Shown: piece by piece, positions 45,301-53,257 of the stretch
Layout: each line of letters opens with the position of its first letter
How positions within the stretch are numbered: position 1 is the first letter of the stretch
Assembly (NCBI GenBank): GCA_002344065.1
Contig: DDTK01000011.1
Location: forward strand, 62,001-126,000
Length of the DNA: 64,000 bases
Reading direction: 5' to 3'
Source of the DNA: Flammeovirgaceae bacterium UBA2366
GTDB taxonomy: Bacteria > Bacteroidota > Bacteroidia > Cytophagales > Cyclobacteriaceae
Position numbers and translations under genes: made by a program
The notes under the pieces: generated by a model
The model's database searches: none
What the model saw: the letters and a program-made list of their open reading frames with translations, nothing else
Told to the model about the DNA's origin: nothing

Positions 45301-45581
45301 TTCCCAAAATGACAATCAATTCAACATTAGGCTTTATTGAAATATCCGGAAAGCAGGATATAAACATGAATATGGAATACTACCTGAGCATTCCTTTAAA
45401 ACTTGTAACCCAAGTTGGCATGCAAAAGATATTTGGAAAGAGGGATAAGGATCCGGAGAAAGAAGATGAAATTCAATACCGGGATGCTTCAAAAAAGGTA
45501 AGGTTTATTAATCTGAAATTAACGGGGACGCCCGACAACTATAAAATTTCACTCGGGAAGGATAAATCAGTTACCCAATAG
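42399..45581 (+). CDS. AsmA-like family envelope protein
   Basis: This is a 1060-residue protein with a single N-terminal transmembrane segment (ILLFVVLTPVLLFSTLTAIL) and a very long periplasmic part made of repeated beta-strand units. Typical AsmA features are the early ATLTVNEEFRGTLEIQDSHIS-like stretch (here NEEFRGTLEIQDSHISPF), the DVYLGFDIWTLLRGTLEIRS segment (here DIWTLLRGTLEIRSLKL) and a C-terminal AsmA_2-like region with GKISGTLTGKIHVHADM. Members of this superfamily bridge the periplasm and are linked to lipid transport and outer-membrane assembly. The protein ends with a polar tail. Two start codons (42399 and 42405) are possible. It is not obviously in an operon; DUF4407 follows after 152 bases. 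Confidence 0.85.
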   Translation: MKMSIIQSKKFWKRILLFVVLTPVLLFSTLTAILFLKQDAIVQHLLTTVNEEFRGTLEIQDSHISPFANFPYVSIDLDHVKIYEDKIKNGDPLLDVADVYLGFDIWTLLRGTLEIRSLKLSKGFIKLTQFADGSFNITNALSSTKESKEAEDSFAMDIKTIQLQNIDLLKFNEESNVLLDVFITSAKSKFKTSPDRIMVGVDSKFELTVIKAGDTTFVKQKHFQLSTQLDYVENEKILTIKPSEVQLENAKFKMYGQADFDDDLYVDIAIEGQKPNFDLFLAFAPAEITPVFQRYENAGKIFFKASIKGKTINGNNPTVLAEFGCAEAFFSNKRSSKRLDDLFFKGYFTTGESGKVSTMEFGLMDFSARPEAGTFSGSLVVKNFESPEIDMQIRSEFELDFLADFLNITDLQDLKGHVALTMNFHDIVDLANPEKSIEKLNESYFTELEVKKLGFRTTAFHLPFSDIDIKASMDGHEATIDHFRIKVGNSDLNIQANISDLPAILHHTADPVSASLFIKSSMLDVKELTSGDTLKRKPVNELIKDMSMKFKFNSSARAFTESPNLPVGEFFIEDFYAKLTHYPHTLHDFHADVFIDDENFRIINFTGMIDKSDFHFNGKLNHYDLWFLQQPLGDTKVEFNLTSNLLQLEDLFSYGGENYVPEDYRHEEFKNLKIHGQADLHFNKGLKSSDIYIDKLEAQMKIHPMRFEKFKGRIHYEDEHLVVENLSGKVGKSEFLANLNYYLGQDKTIRKKDNHFSLQSTHLDFDELFNYNPPPPGKQLTPEDHEAVFNIYDLPFTDMTFDFNIKHLNYHRYLIDDFYGRARTQEDHFIFIDTLSLRAAGGAISMKGYFNGSDRNKIYLSPDMRIKNVDLDKLLFKFENFGQDHLISENLHGKISGTLTGKIHVHADMVPIIDDSEIKLDVEVIQGRLERYAALDALSDYFKDKNLSRVLFDTLRNQFDINKGVLTIPKMTINSTLGFIEISGKQDINMNMEYYLSIPLKLVTQVGMQKIFGKRDKDPEKEDEIQYRDASKKVRFINLKLTGTPDNYKISLGKDKSVTQ

Positions 45582-45733
45582 TAATTCCTCCTGATTATCG
45601 AACACTACTGTTCATTTCTGCACATACAGGTTAAGCACGTGTTTCCATTGTCGATAAATATTGCATGTTTTCCTCATGGCATATTTATTGGGCAAAGGCT
45701 ATAATTCCTGTATAACACCAGCGTTACTTTTGC

Positions 45734-46780
45734 ATGCACAAAGTCTCATCCTTTTTCCTGTTTGCTTCCGGAGCAGACCGGGATGTACTAAAAGATTGTC
45801 CAACTGATCATAATAAATATGTTGGCATTGGTGCCACTATATTTTTTACCGGGCTTTTTGCAGCGCTAGCTGCTGCTTATGCCCTATTTACCGTATTCGA
45901 TAGCTATGTTGTTGCGGTACTTCTGGGCATTACCTGGGGTTTATTGATTTTCAATTTAGACAGATACATTGTTTCAAGCATGCGCAAAGACTCCCACTTT
46001 TGGCGTGAACTTGTTTCTGCTTCCCCACGACTTGCACTTGCCATTATCATATCACTCGTTATTGCCAAGCCTCTGGAGTTAAAAATCTTTGAAAAGGAAA
46101 TTGAACCTAAGTTGATAGTAATGGAGCAACAAGTGTATGCGCGGCAGGAAGCTGAAACCAAACTTCGCTTTGAGCCTGCCATACTTCAAATAAGACAAGA
46201 TGTTATTGTGCTGAAGAATGAAATAACTGATAAACAATTACAACGTGATGAATTGGTACGCTTAGCGCAGCAAGAAGCTGATGGAACAGGTGGAAGCAAG
46301 CAAAGAAATCTGGGTCCGATTTATAAACTAAAAAAGACCGATGCTGAGAGGGCTGAAAATGAACTGACTGCGCTCATCAGAATAAACCAACAAAGAATCG
46401 CTTTGCTGGAGAGTCAACTAGCTGCACTGGACTCAGCAATGATGACAGAGGTCAACGCGTTAGTGAAGTCCAAACGCAATGGTCCGGCCGCCCGACTGGA
46501 AGCCCTTAGCAGACTAACAGCACAAAGTTCAGCCATCTGGTGGGCGAATTTCTTTATTGTCTTACTCTTTATTACTGTTGAATCGGCACCTATCATGGTA
46601 AAGTTGATTTCAAAAAGTGGCCCTTACGATTCGCTATTACACATTACAGAGCATGGTTTTTTGTGTAAAGAAATAGAAACTATTGCCGTTTCAACAGCTG
46701 AACTAAAACAGCGGACTACTACACTTGGAGAACCTGAACAGACCTATGTAGCGCGAAAACTGGACACTGAGTTATTGTAA
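45734..46780 (+). CDS. DUF4407 domain membrane protein
   Basis: This is a 348-residue protein. Two hydrophobic segments follow the start (IGATIFFTGLFAALAAAYALF, here two pieces IGATIFFTGLF and AALAAAYALF, then VVAVLLGITWGLLIFNLDR), and a third occurs near residues 98-110. A long charged, coiled-coil-like region (about 115-255) is followed by a last helix (WWANFFIVLLFITVESAPIM). NLDRYIVSS and ESAPIMVKLIS are the DUF4407 landmarks. The function is unknown; the layout suggests a membrane anchor with a soluble helical hairpin. The start is immediately after a TACTTTTG sequence, which is too close to serve as its promoter. The FtsX-type permease gene converges on it with a single base between the stops. 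Confidence 0.88.
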   Translation: MHKVSSFFLFASGADRDVLKDCPTDHNKYVGIGATIFFTGLFAALAAAYALFTVFDSYVVAVLLGITWGLLIFNLDRYIVSSMRKDSHFWRELVSASPRLALAIIISLVIAKPLELKIFEKEIEPKLIVMEQQVYARQEAETKLRFEPAILQIRQDVIVLKNEITDKQLQRDELVRLAQQEADGTGGSKQRNLGPIYKLKKTDAERAENELTALIRINQQRIALLESQLAALDSAMMTEVNALVKSKRNGPAARLEALSRLTAQSSAIWWANFFIVLLFITVESAPIMVKLISKSGPYDSLLHITEHGFLCKEIETIAVSTAELKQRTTTLGEPEQTYVARKLDTELL

Positions 46781-46781
46781 C

Positions 46782-49139
46782 TTATTCCGTTCTTAAACTA
46801 TTAACCGGATTAACTAAAGATGCTTTTATAGCTTGTGATGCTACTGTCATCCATGCCACCACCAATGCTGTTAACCCCGCTGCCAGGAAATACCAGACTT
46901 CGAGTTCAATATGAAAGGCAAATTGCTCCAGCCATTTGGACAGCAACCAGTAGCTTACAGGAAGGGCAAGCACTATCGAAGTCAACACCATTCGGGTGAA
47001 ATCGCCAGATAAGAGCAGTACAATATTTGTTGAGGAAGATCCTAAAGCCTTTCGTATACCTATTTCTTTTTGTCTGCGCTCTGCTGTGAAGGCGGCCAGC
47101 CCAAATAAACCCAGGCAAGAAATAAGTACGGCAAATCCGGCAAAGTATCCGGATAAGGAAGCTACACGCCTTTCTGATTTATATAATCGTGCATAGTCCG
47201 CATCCTGAAAACGATAATCGAAAGTAAAACCCGGATTAAACGATGAATAAAATTGTGTTAGCGATGCTATAACCTCTTTCTCTCTACCTCCTTCAATTCT
47301 TATCATAACATTCCATGTACTGCCTGGATTGAGTACAAAAAACAAAGGGTTAACCTGTTCGTGCAGTGACGAAAAATGAAAATCCTTCACCACACCAATA
47401 ATTTCCAGATCATACTGCCCCCACAGCCTGATTACTTTGCCGATAGGATCTTCAAGGTTCATTACCTTTATAGCAGCTTCATTGAAAATGATTTTTGCTG
47501 TATCTGCGCCATAATCTCTTGAAAAAAAACGACCTTCAGCCAATTGCACACCAAGCGTTTCGAGCAAATCATAATTAACCCTGACATTTTCAAATAAGAT
47601 CAGGTCATCCGGATTCTTCCCCTCCCAGGTAAGTCCGCTGGTGTTGTTATTACGTCCTAGCAAACTATGGCCCATACTGGAAGCATCAAGAACACCCGGA
47701 ATGTTTTTTACTTCATTCAAGAATGCATCCAGTGAGGTCTCAACTTTACCCTCAATCGGAATTTTAATCAGGTTGTCCTTCTTATACCCAAGACTTTTCT
47801 GTTGAACAAACTCAATCTGTTTGTAGATAACCAGTACTGAAACGATCAGTATTACAGAAAGAAAAAATTGAAACACTACCAATCCTTTGCGTGCCCAAAG
47901 CTCACCCCACGATCCTTTTAGCTCTCCCTTCAAAACCGCAACTGGCTTGAAACCAGAAAGAAAAATTGCAGGATAACTGCCTGATACTAATCCTGTAACA
48001 ATGGTTATGACAAAGAATACCAAAATCACAGCCGGGTCTTTCAACGACAATGAAATTTGCTTGTCGGTAATCAGGTTGAATTGGGGCAGAAACAGCCAAA
48101 CCACGGCAAGTGCTAAAACCAGGGCCAAAATAGCTGTGATCAAAGACTCACTTAGAAATTGCATAGCCAACGAATAACGCTGTGCCCCTACTGATTTCTT
48201 AATGCCTACTTCCTTTGCTTTCCGCGATGCACGCGCTGTAGAAAGGTTCATAAAATTTATGCACGCTATCAATAAGATGAATATAGCGATAATGGAAAAC
48301 AGACGAACATATTCAATCCGTCCTCCAGTCTGTTGACCATTTTCATATCTACCGTACAAATAACGTTCAGAAAAAGGCTTCAGAAACAGTGATACGTTAG
48401 ATTGCTCATTTCTTGCCTTTACAAAATCCTTTATCTTTTCACTTACCGCCAAGGCATCACTGCCTTCATGAAGTATTATGTGTGTAGAAGGGCCGTTACT
48501 ACCCCAACTCCGCAACCACTCTTGTTCGGCTTTTTTCTCTTCAAAATTCATAACAAAGTCGAACCGGAAGGATGACTGATTTGGTATAGGCTCAAAAACC
48601 CCGCTAACGGTAAAAGTTTTTTTGTGTTGAAATTCAACCGTTTTACCAACAACATTTTCGGTGGTGTTGAAGAGTTTATATGCAAGGTCCGCTGAAATGA
48701 CCATGGCATACTTGTCACTCAATACTTTATCGGCATCCCCTTCTATCAACGGAAAAGAAAAGATATTGAAGTAATCAGCACCCACATGGTATCCATCGGC
48801 TTTAACATTGTGTTCACCGACACTCAATGTATACGACTCAATCCAGGTAGTGGTGGCGGCATACTCAACTTCTGGTATCTCTTCTTTCAGAGTTTCGGCC
48901 AGCAACCCAGGAGTTGAACTTGTGGTCATTATATTATCGGCATATTGCTGATGCTCCATAACCTGAAATAACCTGGCTTCCTTAGTATGGAATTTATCCA
49001 TATTTAGCTCATCGCGTACCCAAAGGAAAATGAGCAGTGTACAGACCAACCCAGCTGCAAGGCCTATAAGGTTAATGAGGAAATATCCCTTACTGCGAAG
49101 AAAATTCCTATAAATGATGAGCAGGATGTGCTTAAACAT
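46782..49139 (-). CDS. FtsX/MacB-type ABC transporter permease
   Basis: This is a 785-residue permease of the same class as the gene at 26427 but only distantly similar in sequence. It has an N-terminal helix after MFKHILLIIYRNFLRSKGYF, a MacB periplasmic core, a helix cluster containing KAKEVGIKKSVGAQR (first FtsX domain), a second periplasmic domain and a last helix cluster with RQKEIGIRKALGSS. I prefer the ATG at 49139 to the ATG five codons earlier because the MFKH start matches the family. It has no adjacent ATPase gene. The substrate is unknown. Its last codon is one base from the end of the convergent DUF4407 gene, so transcripts probably overlap. Confidence 0.88.
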   Translation of the reverse strand: MFKHILLIIYRNFLRSKGYFLINLIGLAAGLVCTLLIFLWVRDELNMDKFHTKEARLFQVMEHQQYADNIMTTSSTPGLLAETLKEEIPEVEYAATTTWIESYTLSVGEHNVKADGYHVGADYFNIFSFPLIEGDADKVLSDKYAMVISADLAYKLFNTTENVVGKTVEFQHKKTFTVSGVFEPIPNQSSFRFDFVMNFEEKKAEQEWLRSWGSNGPSTHIILHEGSDALAVSEKIKDFVKARNEQSNVSLFLKPFSERYLYGRYENGQQTGGRIEYVRLFSIIAIFILLIACINFMNLSTARASRKAKEVGIKKSVGAQRYSLAMQFLSESLITAILALVLALAVVWLFLPQFNLITDKQISLSLKDPAVILVFFVITIVTGLVSGSYPAIFLSGFKPVAVLKGELKGSWGELWARKGLVVFQFFLSVILIVSVLVIYKQIEFVQQKSLGYKKDNLIKIPIEGKVETSLDAFLNEVKNIPGVLDASSMGHSLLGRNNNTSGLTWEGKNPDDLILFENVRVNYDLLETLGVQLAEGRFFSRDYGADTAKIIFNEAAIKVMNLEDPIGKVIRLWGQYDLEIIGVVKDFHFSSLHEQVNPLFFVLNPGSTWNVMIRIEGGREKEVIASLTQFYSSFNPGFTFDYRFQDADYARLYKSERRVASLSGYFAGFAVLISCLGLFGLAAFTAERRQKEIGIRKALGSSSTNIVLLLSGDFTRMVLTSIVLALPVSYWLLSKWLEQFAFHIELEVWYFLAAGLTALVVAWMTVASQAIKASLVNPVNSLRTE

Positions 49140-49665
49140 GGGCGTAAATTTCACAAGAGACCCTGTAATAATTAATAAGGTTGCATAAGGTTTACCACGC
49201 CCTTTTTGAAAAGTTACATTTTTCGAAACTATTTTATCGCAGTAGGCGAAACCCTAAACCCTTCCCCTATTGTCTTTGGCTTTGTCATTCTAATGACCAC
49301 ATCACTCCTGTTATTTTGGTTTCTTGAACTTCCAAAAGAGATAACCAAACGCAAGTGAAACGACCCTCTTTTTGAGGCGTGAGTGCCAGTGAGGTTAAGG
49401 TTTTGTTAATTTATTTTTAGTGACAGGCGATAAGCTTCCATATAAAATTCTGTCAGGTTAGTGATAAAAAAATACTAGTAGAATAATTACCCGGCTAACC
49501 AAATTAAAATATGTTATTAGGAATCAATGGCACCTTAAAATTCGGTCTCGCGAATCTTGACTATATCCTTACATGTAACGGTTACATCAAAACCATTAAC
49601 ATCATTTAGCGTTGAACTAACTGACATTTGCAGAGCAATTGATTACAGATTAGATACCAGAATAA
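49140..49665. other. Gap of about 520 bases without a gene
   Basis: No credible coding frame is present; the longest ATG frame is about 30 codons and not protein-like. The region separates two outward-reading genes, so it should hold promoters for both. I see no strong TAnnTTTG box with a -33 partner. One short hairpin-forming sequence (49310-49345) is listed separately. Confidence 0.5.
49310..49345. repeat. Hairpin-forming intergenic element, possibly a dispersed repeat
   Basis: TTTTGG (49314-49319) pairs with CCAAAA (49332-49337), with GTTA/TAAC outside them. A T-rich strand followed by its complement with CCAAAAGAGATAACCAAA is, as I recall, typical of short intergenic repeats scattered in Bacteroidota genomes. 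Only one copy is in this window, so its repeat nature cannot be confirmed here. Confidence 0.3.
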
Positions 49666-50025
49666 ATGAGACAGGCTTTTTATTGCATCGTTACATTTTT
49701 GTCCGCCATTACATCCCTGGCAGCCGATCCTGATCGCTTTTATTCTGTTGAAAGCAACGGGGCAGGGATTTTTACAATTTCGTATCACAGCAAGCAGGCT
49801 GATAAGATTAAGGTAACCATTTACGACAGTAAGAACAGACCTGTATTTTCCGAGGTGATCGTGAATGTGAGCACCTTTTCCCGTCCATATAATTTTAATG
49901 GCCTGCCTTACGGAAAATATATACTTGTGGTTGAAGACAGTGCAGGTAAACATGAAGAAACACTTGAGCATCAGGGAAAGGAGAAAAACCTGTTGCGCCT
50001 GCAACGACAAGTACCTACCCGTTAG
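49666..50025 (+). CDS. Small exported beta-sandwich protein, function unknown
   Basis: This is a 119-residue protein with a signal peptide (YCIVTFLSAITSLAA). The mature part of about 100 residues reads as one beta-sandwich: IFTISYHSKQADKIKVTIYD, then FSEVIVNVSTFSRPYNFN and GLPYGKYILVVED. The Gly-x-Tyr-x-hydrophobic ending strand resembles T9SS type-A sorting domains and related Ig-like folds, but the basic tail (LRLQRQVPTR) is not a standard sorting signal. I cannot assign a function. It is followed 86 bases later by the four-gene unit that starts with the CDP-alcohol phosphatidyltransferase, and need not belong to it. Confidence 0.7.
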   Translation: MRQAFYCIVTFLSAITSLAADPDRFYSVESNGAGIFTISYHSKQADKIKVTIYDSKNRPVFSEVIVNVSTFSRPYNFNGLPYGKYILVVEDSAGKHEETLEHQGKEKNLLRLQRQVPTR

Positions 50026-50111
50026 TCCGTTATTCTCAAGCCTCCCAAAACTGAATTTTCAATAGTTCAGGCACTTTGCGGTTTTAAATATTTATCTCAA
50101 TTTTAGTTGAG

Positions 50112-50759
50112 ATGGATAACAATACCATGTTTCAGTCAGGGCCATTTCGCTCACTCTACTACCTACTTTTCCAGGCAAGACGCCCCATGCGTCTTGTTAA
50201 TTTCATCACCTTTTTCAGGATTTTAGCCTTCCCTGTATTTATCCTTTTACTTTTCCAAGGAAAATATGATCACTTCAAATGGCTACTCGTATTCAGTTTT
50301 TTAACCGATGCCCTTGATGGATACCTTGCACGTAAATTCAACGTGAGCAGTATTCTGGGTTCACGCCTTGATTCTTTCGGTGACGACTTAACTGTTCTCG
50401 CAGCTTTTATCGGATTGTTCTTTGTACATCCGGAATTTTTGAAGGATCAATGGGTGGTCATTTTAATTCTCTTTCTACTTTACTTGATTCAGTTGGTTTA
50501 TGCCTTTGTGCGCTACCGGAAAATGACCAGTTTTCATACTTACCTGGCTAAAACTGCTGCTGTTTTTCAGGGATTTTTTATGTGTACAATGTTCTTTATT
50601 GATATACCTGTTTATTGGCTATTTTACAGTACGGTTGGATTAACAGCCATCGAACTTATTGAAGAAATAATTATGATTCATATTCTCCCTACCTGGCGAG
50701 AAAATATAAAGGGCCTTTATTGGGCACTGAGGATCAATCAAGATGAACAGAAGACATAA
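50112..50759 (+). CDS. CDP-alcohol phosphatidyltransferase family enzyme
   Basis: This is a 215-residue membrane enzyme with about five to six hydrophobic segments and the full CDP-alcohol motif D-x2-D-G-x2-A-R-x8-G-x3-D-x3-D, seen here as DALDGYLARKF followed by GSRLDSFGDD (residues about 72-98). Enzymes of this family swap the CMP of a CDP-lipid for an alcohol such as glycerol-phosphate, serine, inositol or ethanolamine, at the inner membrane. The acceptor alcohol cannot be read from the sequence; it is about the size of PgsA-like enzymes. It starts a tight unit with a flavin amine oxidase (11 bases downstream), a nitrilase and a C69 peptidase. That setting is unlike the usual phospholipid synthesis genes and hints at an unusual lipid or head group. 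Confidence 0.9.
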   Translation: MDNNTMFQSGPFRSLYYLLFQARRPMRLVNFITFFRILAFPVFILLLFQGKYDHFKWLLVFSFLTDALDGYLARKFNVSSILGSRLDSFGDDLTVLAAFIGLFFVHPEFLKDQWVVILILFLLYLIQLVYAFVRYRKMTSFHTYLAKTAAVFQGFFMCTMFFIDIPVYWLFYSTVGLTAIELIEEIIMIHILPTWRENIKGLYWALRINQDEQKT

Positions 50760-50770
50760 CTACTTACTTG

Positions 50771-52114
50771 ATGCTTGATGCGATCGTGATAGGCGGAGGT
50801 TTTTCCGGTCTGGCTGCTGCACTGGCTTTACATAAGTCTTACAAATCATTTATTCTTTTGGAAGCCCGAGACAGGCTGGGTGGAAGAACTCATACGCGAA
50901 GACTTGATGATGGAAGCTATGTAGACATTGGCGGACAATGGATTGGCCCGACTCAGGATCGAATGTATTCGTTATGCAAAGAATACAACGTGAAATGGTA
51001 TGAGACTTATAATCAGGGAAGGAATATCATTGATCTGAACCAGGTCATCAAAACCTACACCGGCTTAATTCCCAAGATGGATGTTGCTTCACTGATCAAC
51101 ATTGATCTTTTATTAAAGAAACTCGACCGAATGGCAAGAGGCATTTCAGTGGATAAACCCTGGAACAACAATCGGGCAGTGAAATGGGACAGCATATCGC
51201 TTGACGTATTTGTGCGGAAAAACTGCTACACAAAAAATTGTTATAAAGTTGTTCGGGCTGGGCTTGAAACGGTTTACGCCTGTGAAATGAATGAAGTGTC
51301 ATTGCTGCATGCATTATTCTACATTCGCTCCGGTACCAATTTGAATACACTCCTTAGCATTAAAGGTGGTGCACAGCAACATCGTATTAAAGGTGGCATG
51401 CAGGCACTGACGGATCGTATAGCCGAGACCTTAATGCACTCCATACGCCTGAATAGAGTAGTAAAACAAATTGTTCAGCATGATAATTCAGTGACTCTCA
51501 TAGGAGAAGGATTCTCCTATGAAGCCAGGCGGGCAATTGTGGCTATTCCCCCACCGCTTATCAAAGCAATCGATTTTCAACCATCACTCCCATTACATAA
51601 ATCTCAATTGCTGGATAAAATGTCTATGGGCATTGTTGGAAAGGTGTTTGGTATCTATGAAAAACCATTCTGGCGAGACAACGGTTTTAGCGGACAGGTA
51701 GTGGCTGATGAGCTAAGTCCATTTCAAACTTTTTTTGATTCCTCACCCGCTGATGGAGAGTACGGGGTATTGTTGGCTTTCTGTATTGCCAACCGGGCGC
51801 GTGATTTCTTTTCTAAAAATGAAGCATCACGAAAGCAAATTGCCCTCAACTCCTTTGTGCGATACTTCGGCAAAGAAGCTTCCAACCCAAAGCACTATAT
51901 TGATCATTGTTGGGCGGACGAGGCATGGAGCCGTGGATGCTATGCCGGAATTTATTCAACCGGTGCCTGGACAAACTTTCGGGGTGAATTATCCAAGCCT
52001 TTTGGAAGGATACACTGGGCCGGCACAGAAACATCGGATATCTGGTATGGTTATATTGAAGGTGCTGTTCGAGCCGGTGAACGTGCAGCAAATGAAGTAG
52101 TTAAGCTAATTTGA
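50771..52114 (+). CDS. Flavin amine oxidase / FAD-dependent oxidoreductase
   Basis: This is a 447-residue soluble flavoprotein of the monoamine-oxidase group. An N-terminal FAD-binding fold (IVIGGGFSGLAAA) is followed by the amine-oxidase motif LLEARDRLGGRTHTRR and GGQWIGPTQDRM. The C-terminus has the second FAD motif, HWAGTETSDIWYGYIEGAVRAGE read as WAGTETSDIWYGYIEGA. It oxidises a primary or secondary amine, or a related substrate, with oxygen. No signal peptide is present. I start at the ATG at 50771, not at the TTG one codon earlier. It is eleven bases from the phosphatidyltransferase and three from the nitrilase. The substrate is unknown; a link to an amine-containing lipid head group is only an idea from the neighbourhood. 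Confidence 0.9.
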   Translation: MLDAIVIGGGFSGLAAALALHKSYKSFILLEARDRLGGRTHTRRLDDGSYVDIGGQWIGPTQDRMYSLCKEYNVKWYETYNQGRNIIDLNQVIKTYTGLIPKMDVASLINIDLLLKKLDRMARGISVDKPWNNNRAVKWDSISLDVFVRKNCYTKNCYKVVRAGLETVYACEMNEVSLLHALFYIRSGTNLNTLLSIKGGAQQHRIKGGMQALTDRIAETLMHSIRLNRVVKQIVQHDNSVTLIGEGFSYEARRAIVAIPPPLIKAIDFQPSLPLHKSQLLDKMSMGIVGKVFGIYEKPFWRDNGFSGQVVADELSPFQTFFDSSPADGEYGVLLAFCIANRARDFFSKNEASRKQIALNSFVRYFGKEASNPKHYIDHCWADEAWSRGCYAGIYSTGAWTNFRGELSKPFGRIHWAGTETSDIWYGYIEGAVRAGERAANEVVKLI

Positions 52115-52117
52115 TAA

Positions 52118-53254
52118 ATGAAAAGAGTAATACTTATTTTAGCACTTATCGCTGTTCTTTATAGTACCTGGACATTTATTGGTCGCGATGAACTGCCACT
52201 AAAGCCAGATGCTCATCCAGACCGAATTGAAGATCTTTCAGCACAGGACTCGTTGTGCTCGAAAAATATTGTCGGTATTCAACCCTACATGCTTCCCGTT
52301 GATTACCAGAGTAAAGATCATTTTTACGAAAAGCTGAAGTCATACTTTAATGAAGCCAGCAAGGCGGGGTATTTCAAGACCAATACCGTTGTACTTCTTC
52401 CTGAATACCTTGGAACCTGGCTGGTGGTGAGTCATGAAAAGCACTCGGTCCTCGAAGCCTCTTCGATCACCTATGCCATGACACTGATGGTCTTGAGTAA
52501 CCCCCTCCAATTCATAAAGGCCTATACAAAAGGACTTAGTGAAGGTGATGCCTTCGCTGCTGCCCTGTTCAGAATGAAGGCACAGGCTATGGCTCACATT
52601 TATGCCGAGGTTTTCATGAAGCTTGCCAGTGAATACGCGGTGACCATAAATGCGGGTTCTATTGTTTTGCCCGGCCCGGCTATTCACAATTCAAATCAGA
52701 TCAATGTTGACTTATCAAAGCCTTTGTATAACACCAGCTTTATTTTCTATCCTGACAGTACTATTGATCAAATCGTAACAAGAAAATCTTTTCCCATTAG
52801 CAGTGAACAACCCTTTGTAAGTGCCTATCCGATAAATGAGTTACAGGCTTACGATCTCTCCATTGGTAAAACAGCTGTACTTGTTTGTGCTGACTCCTGG
52901 TATCCTGAAAGTTATGTACAGATTAGTGAACTGAAAGCTGATGTGGTATTGGTTAATTCTTATTGCTCAGGTGAAAATACTATGGCTATGAAGTGGAAAG
53001 GATATGATGGGGGTAATAAACCTGGTGATGTAAATCCTGATTATATTGGCAAGCTAACTGAGCAAGAGGCCTGGATTAAGTATGCACTTCCCGGCAGATT
53101 AAAAAGTTGCGGGGCAACGATTGGCGCAAATGTATTCCTGCGTGGAGAATTGTGGGATCTTGGCAGTGATGGGCAGCCTTTTTTTATAAAAGACGGTAAT
53201 TTGCTTCCTATGCAGAAATCTGATAAGGGCGGAATCTGGAATCTTTGCTTTTAA
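52118..53254 (+). CDS. Membrane-anchored carbon-nitrogen hydrolase (nitrilase superfamily)
   Basis: This is a 378-residue protein with an N-terminal hydrophobic anchor (VILILALIAVLYSTWTFIG) and a nitrilase-superfamily domain facing the periplasm. The catalytic triad is visible: Glu96 in LLPEYLG, Lys223 in TRKSFP and Cys257 in VCADSWYPE. Such enzymes hydrolyse amides or transfer acyl groups through a cysteine thioester. The domain differs from apolipoprotein N-acyltransferase, which has many helices; here there is one anchor. An insert of roughly 50 residues (about 115-170) is longer than in soluble amidases. It is the third gene in the compact unit, three bases from each neighbour. It could act on the product of the lipid or amine branch; that is inference. 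Confidence 0.88.
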   Translation: MKRVILILALIAVLYSTWTFIGRDELPLKPDAHPDRIEDLSAQDSLCSKNIVGIQPYMLPVDYQSKDHFYEKLKSYFNEASKAGYFKTNTVVLLPEYLGTWLVVSHEKHSVLEASSITYAMTLMVLSNPLQFIKAYTKGLSEGDAFAAALFRMKAQAMAHIYAEVFMKLASEYAVTINAGSIVLPGPAIHNSNQINVDLSKPLYNTSFIFYPDSTIDQIVTRKSFPISSEQPFVSAYPINELQAYDLSIGKTAVLVCADSWYPESYVQISELKADVVLVNSYCSGENTMAMKWKGYDGGNKPGDVNPDYIGKLTEQEAWIKYALPGRLKSCGATIGANVFLRGELWDLGSDGQPFFIKDGNLLPMQKSDKGGIWNLCF

Positions 53255-53257
53255 CCT

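Noticed and set aside
45725..45732. TACTTTTG as promoter of the DUF4407 gene
   Set aside because: It ends one base before the ATG, so transcription would begin inside the gene, and there is no TTG at a proper spacing.
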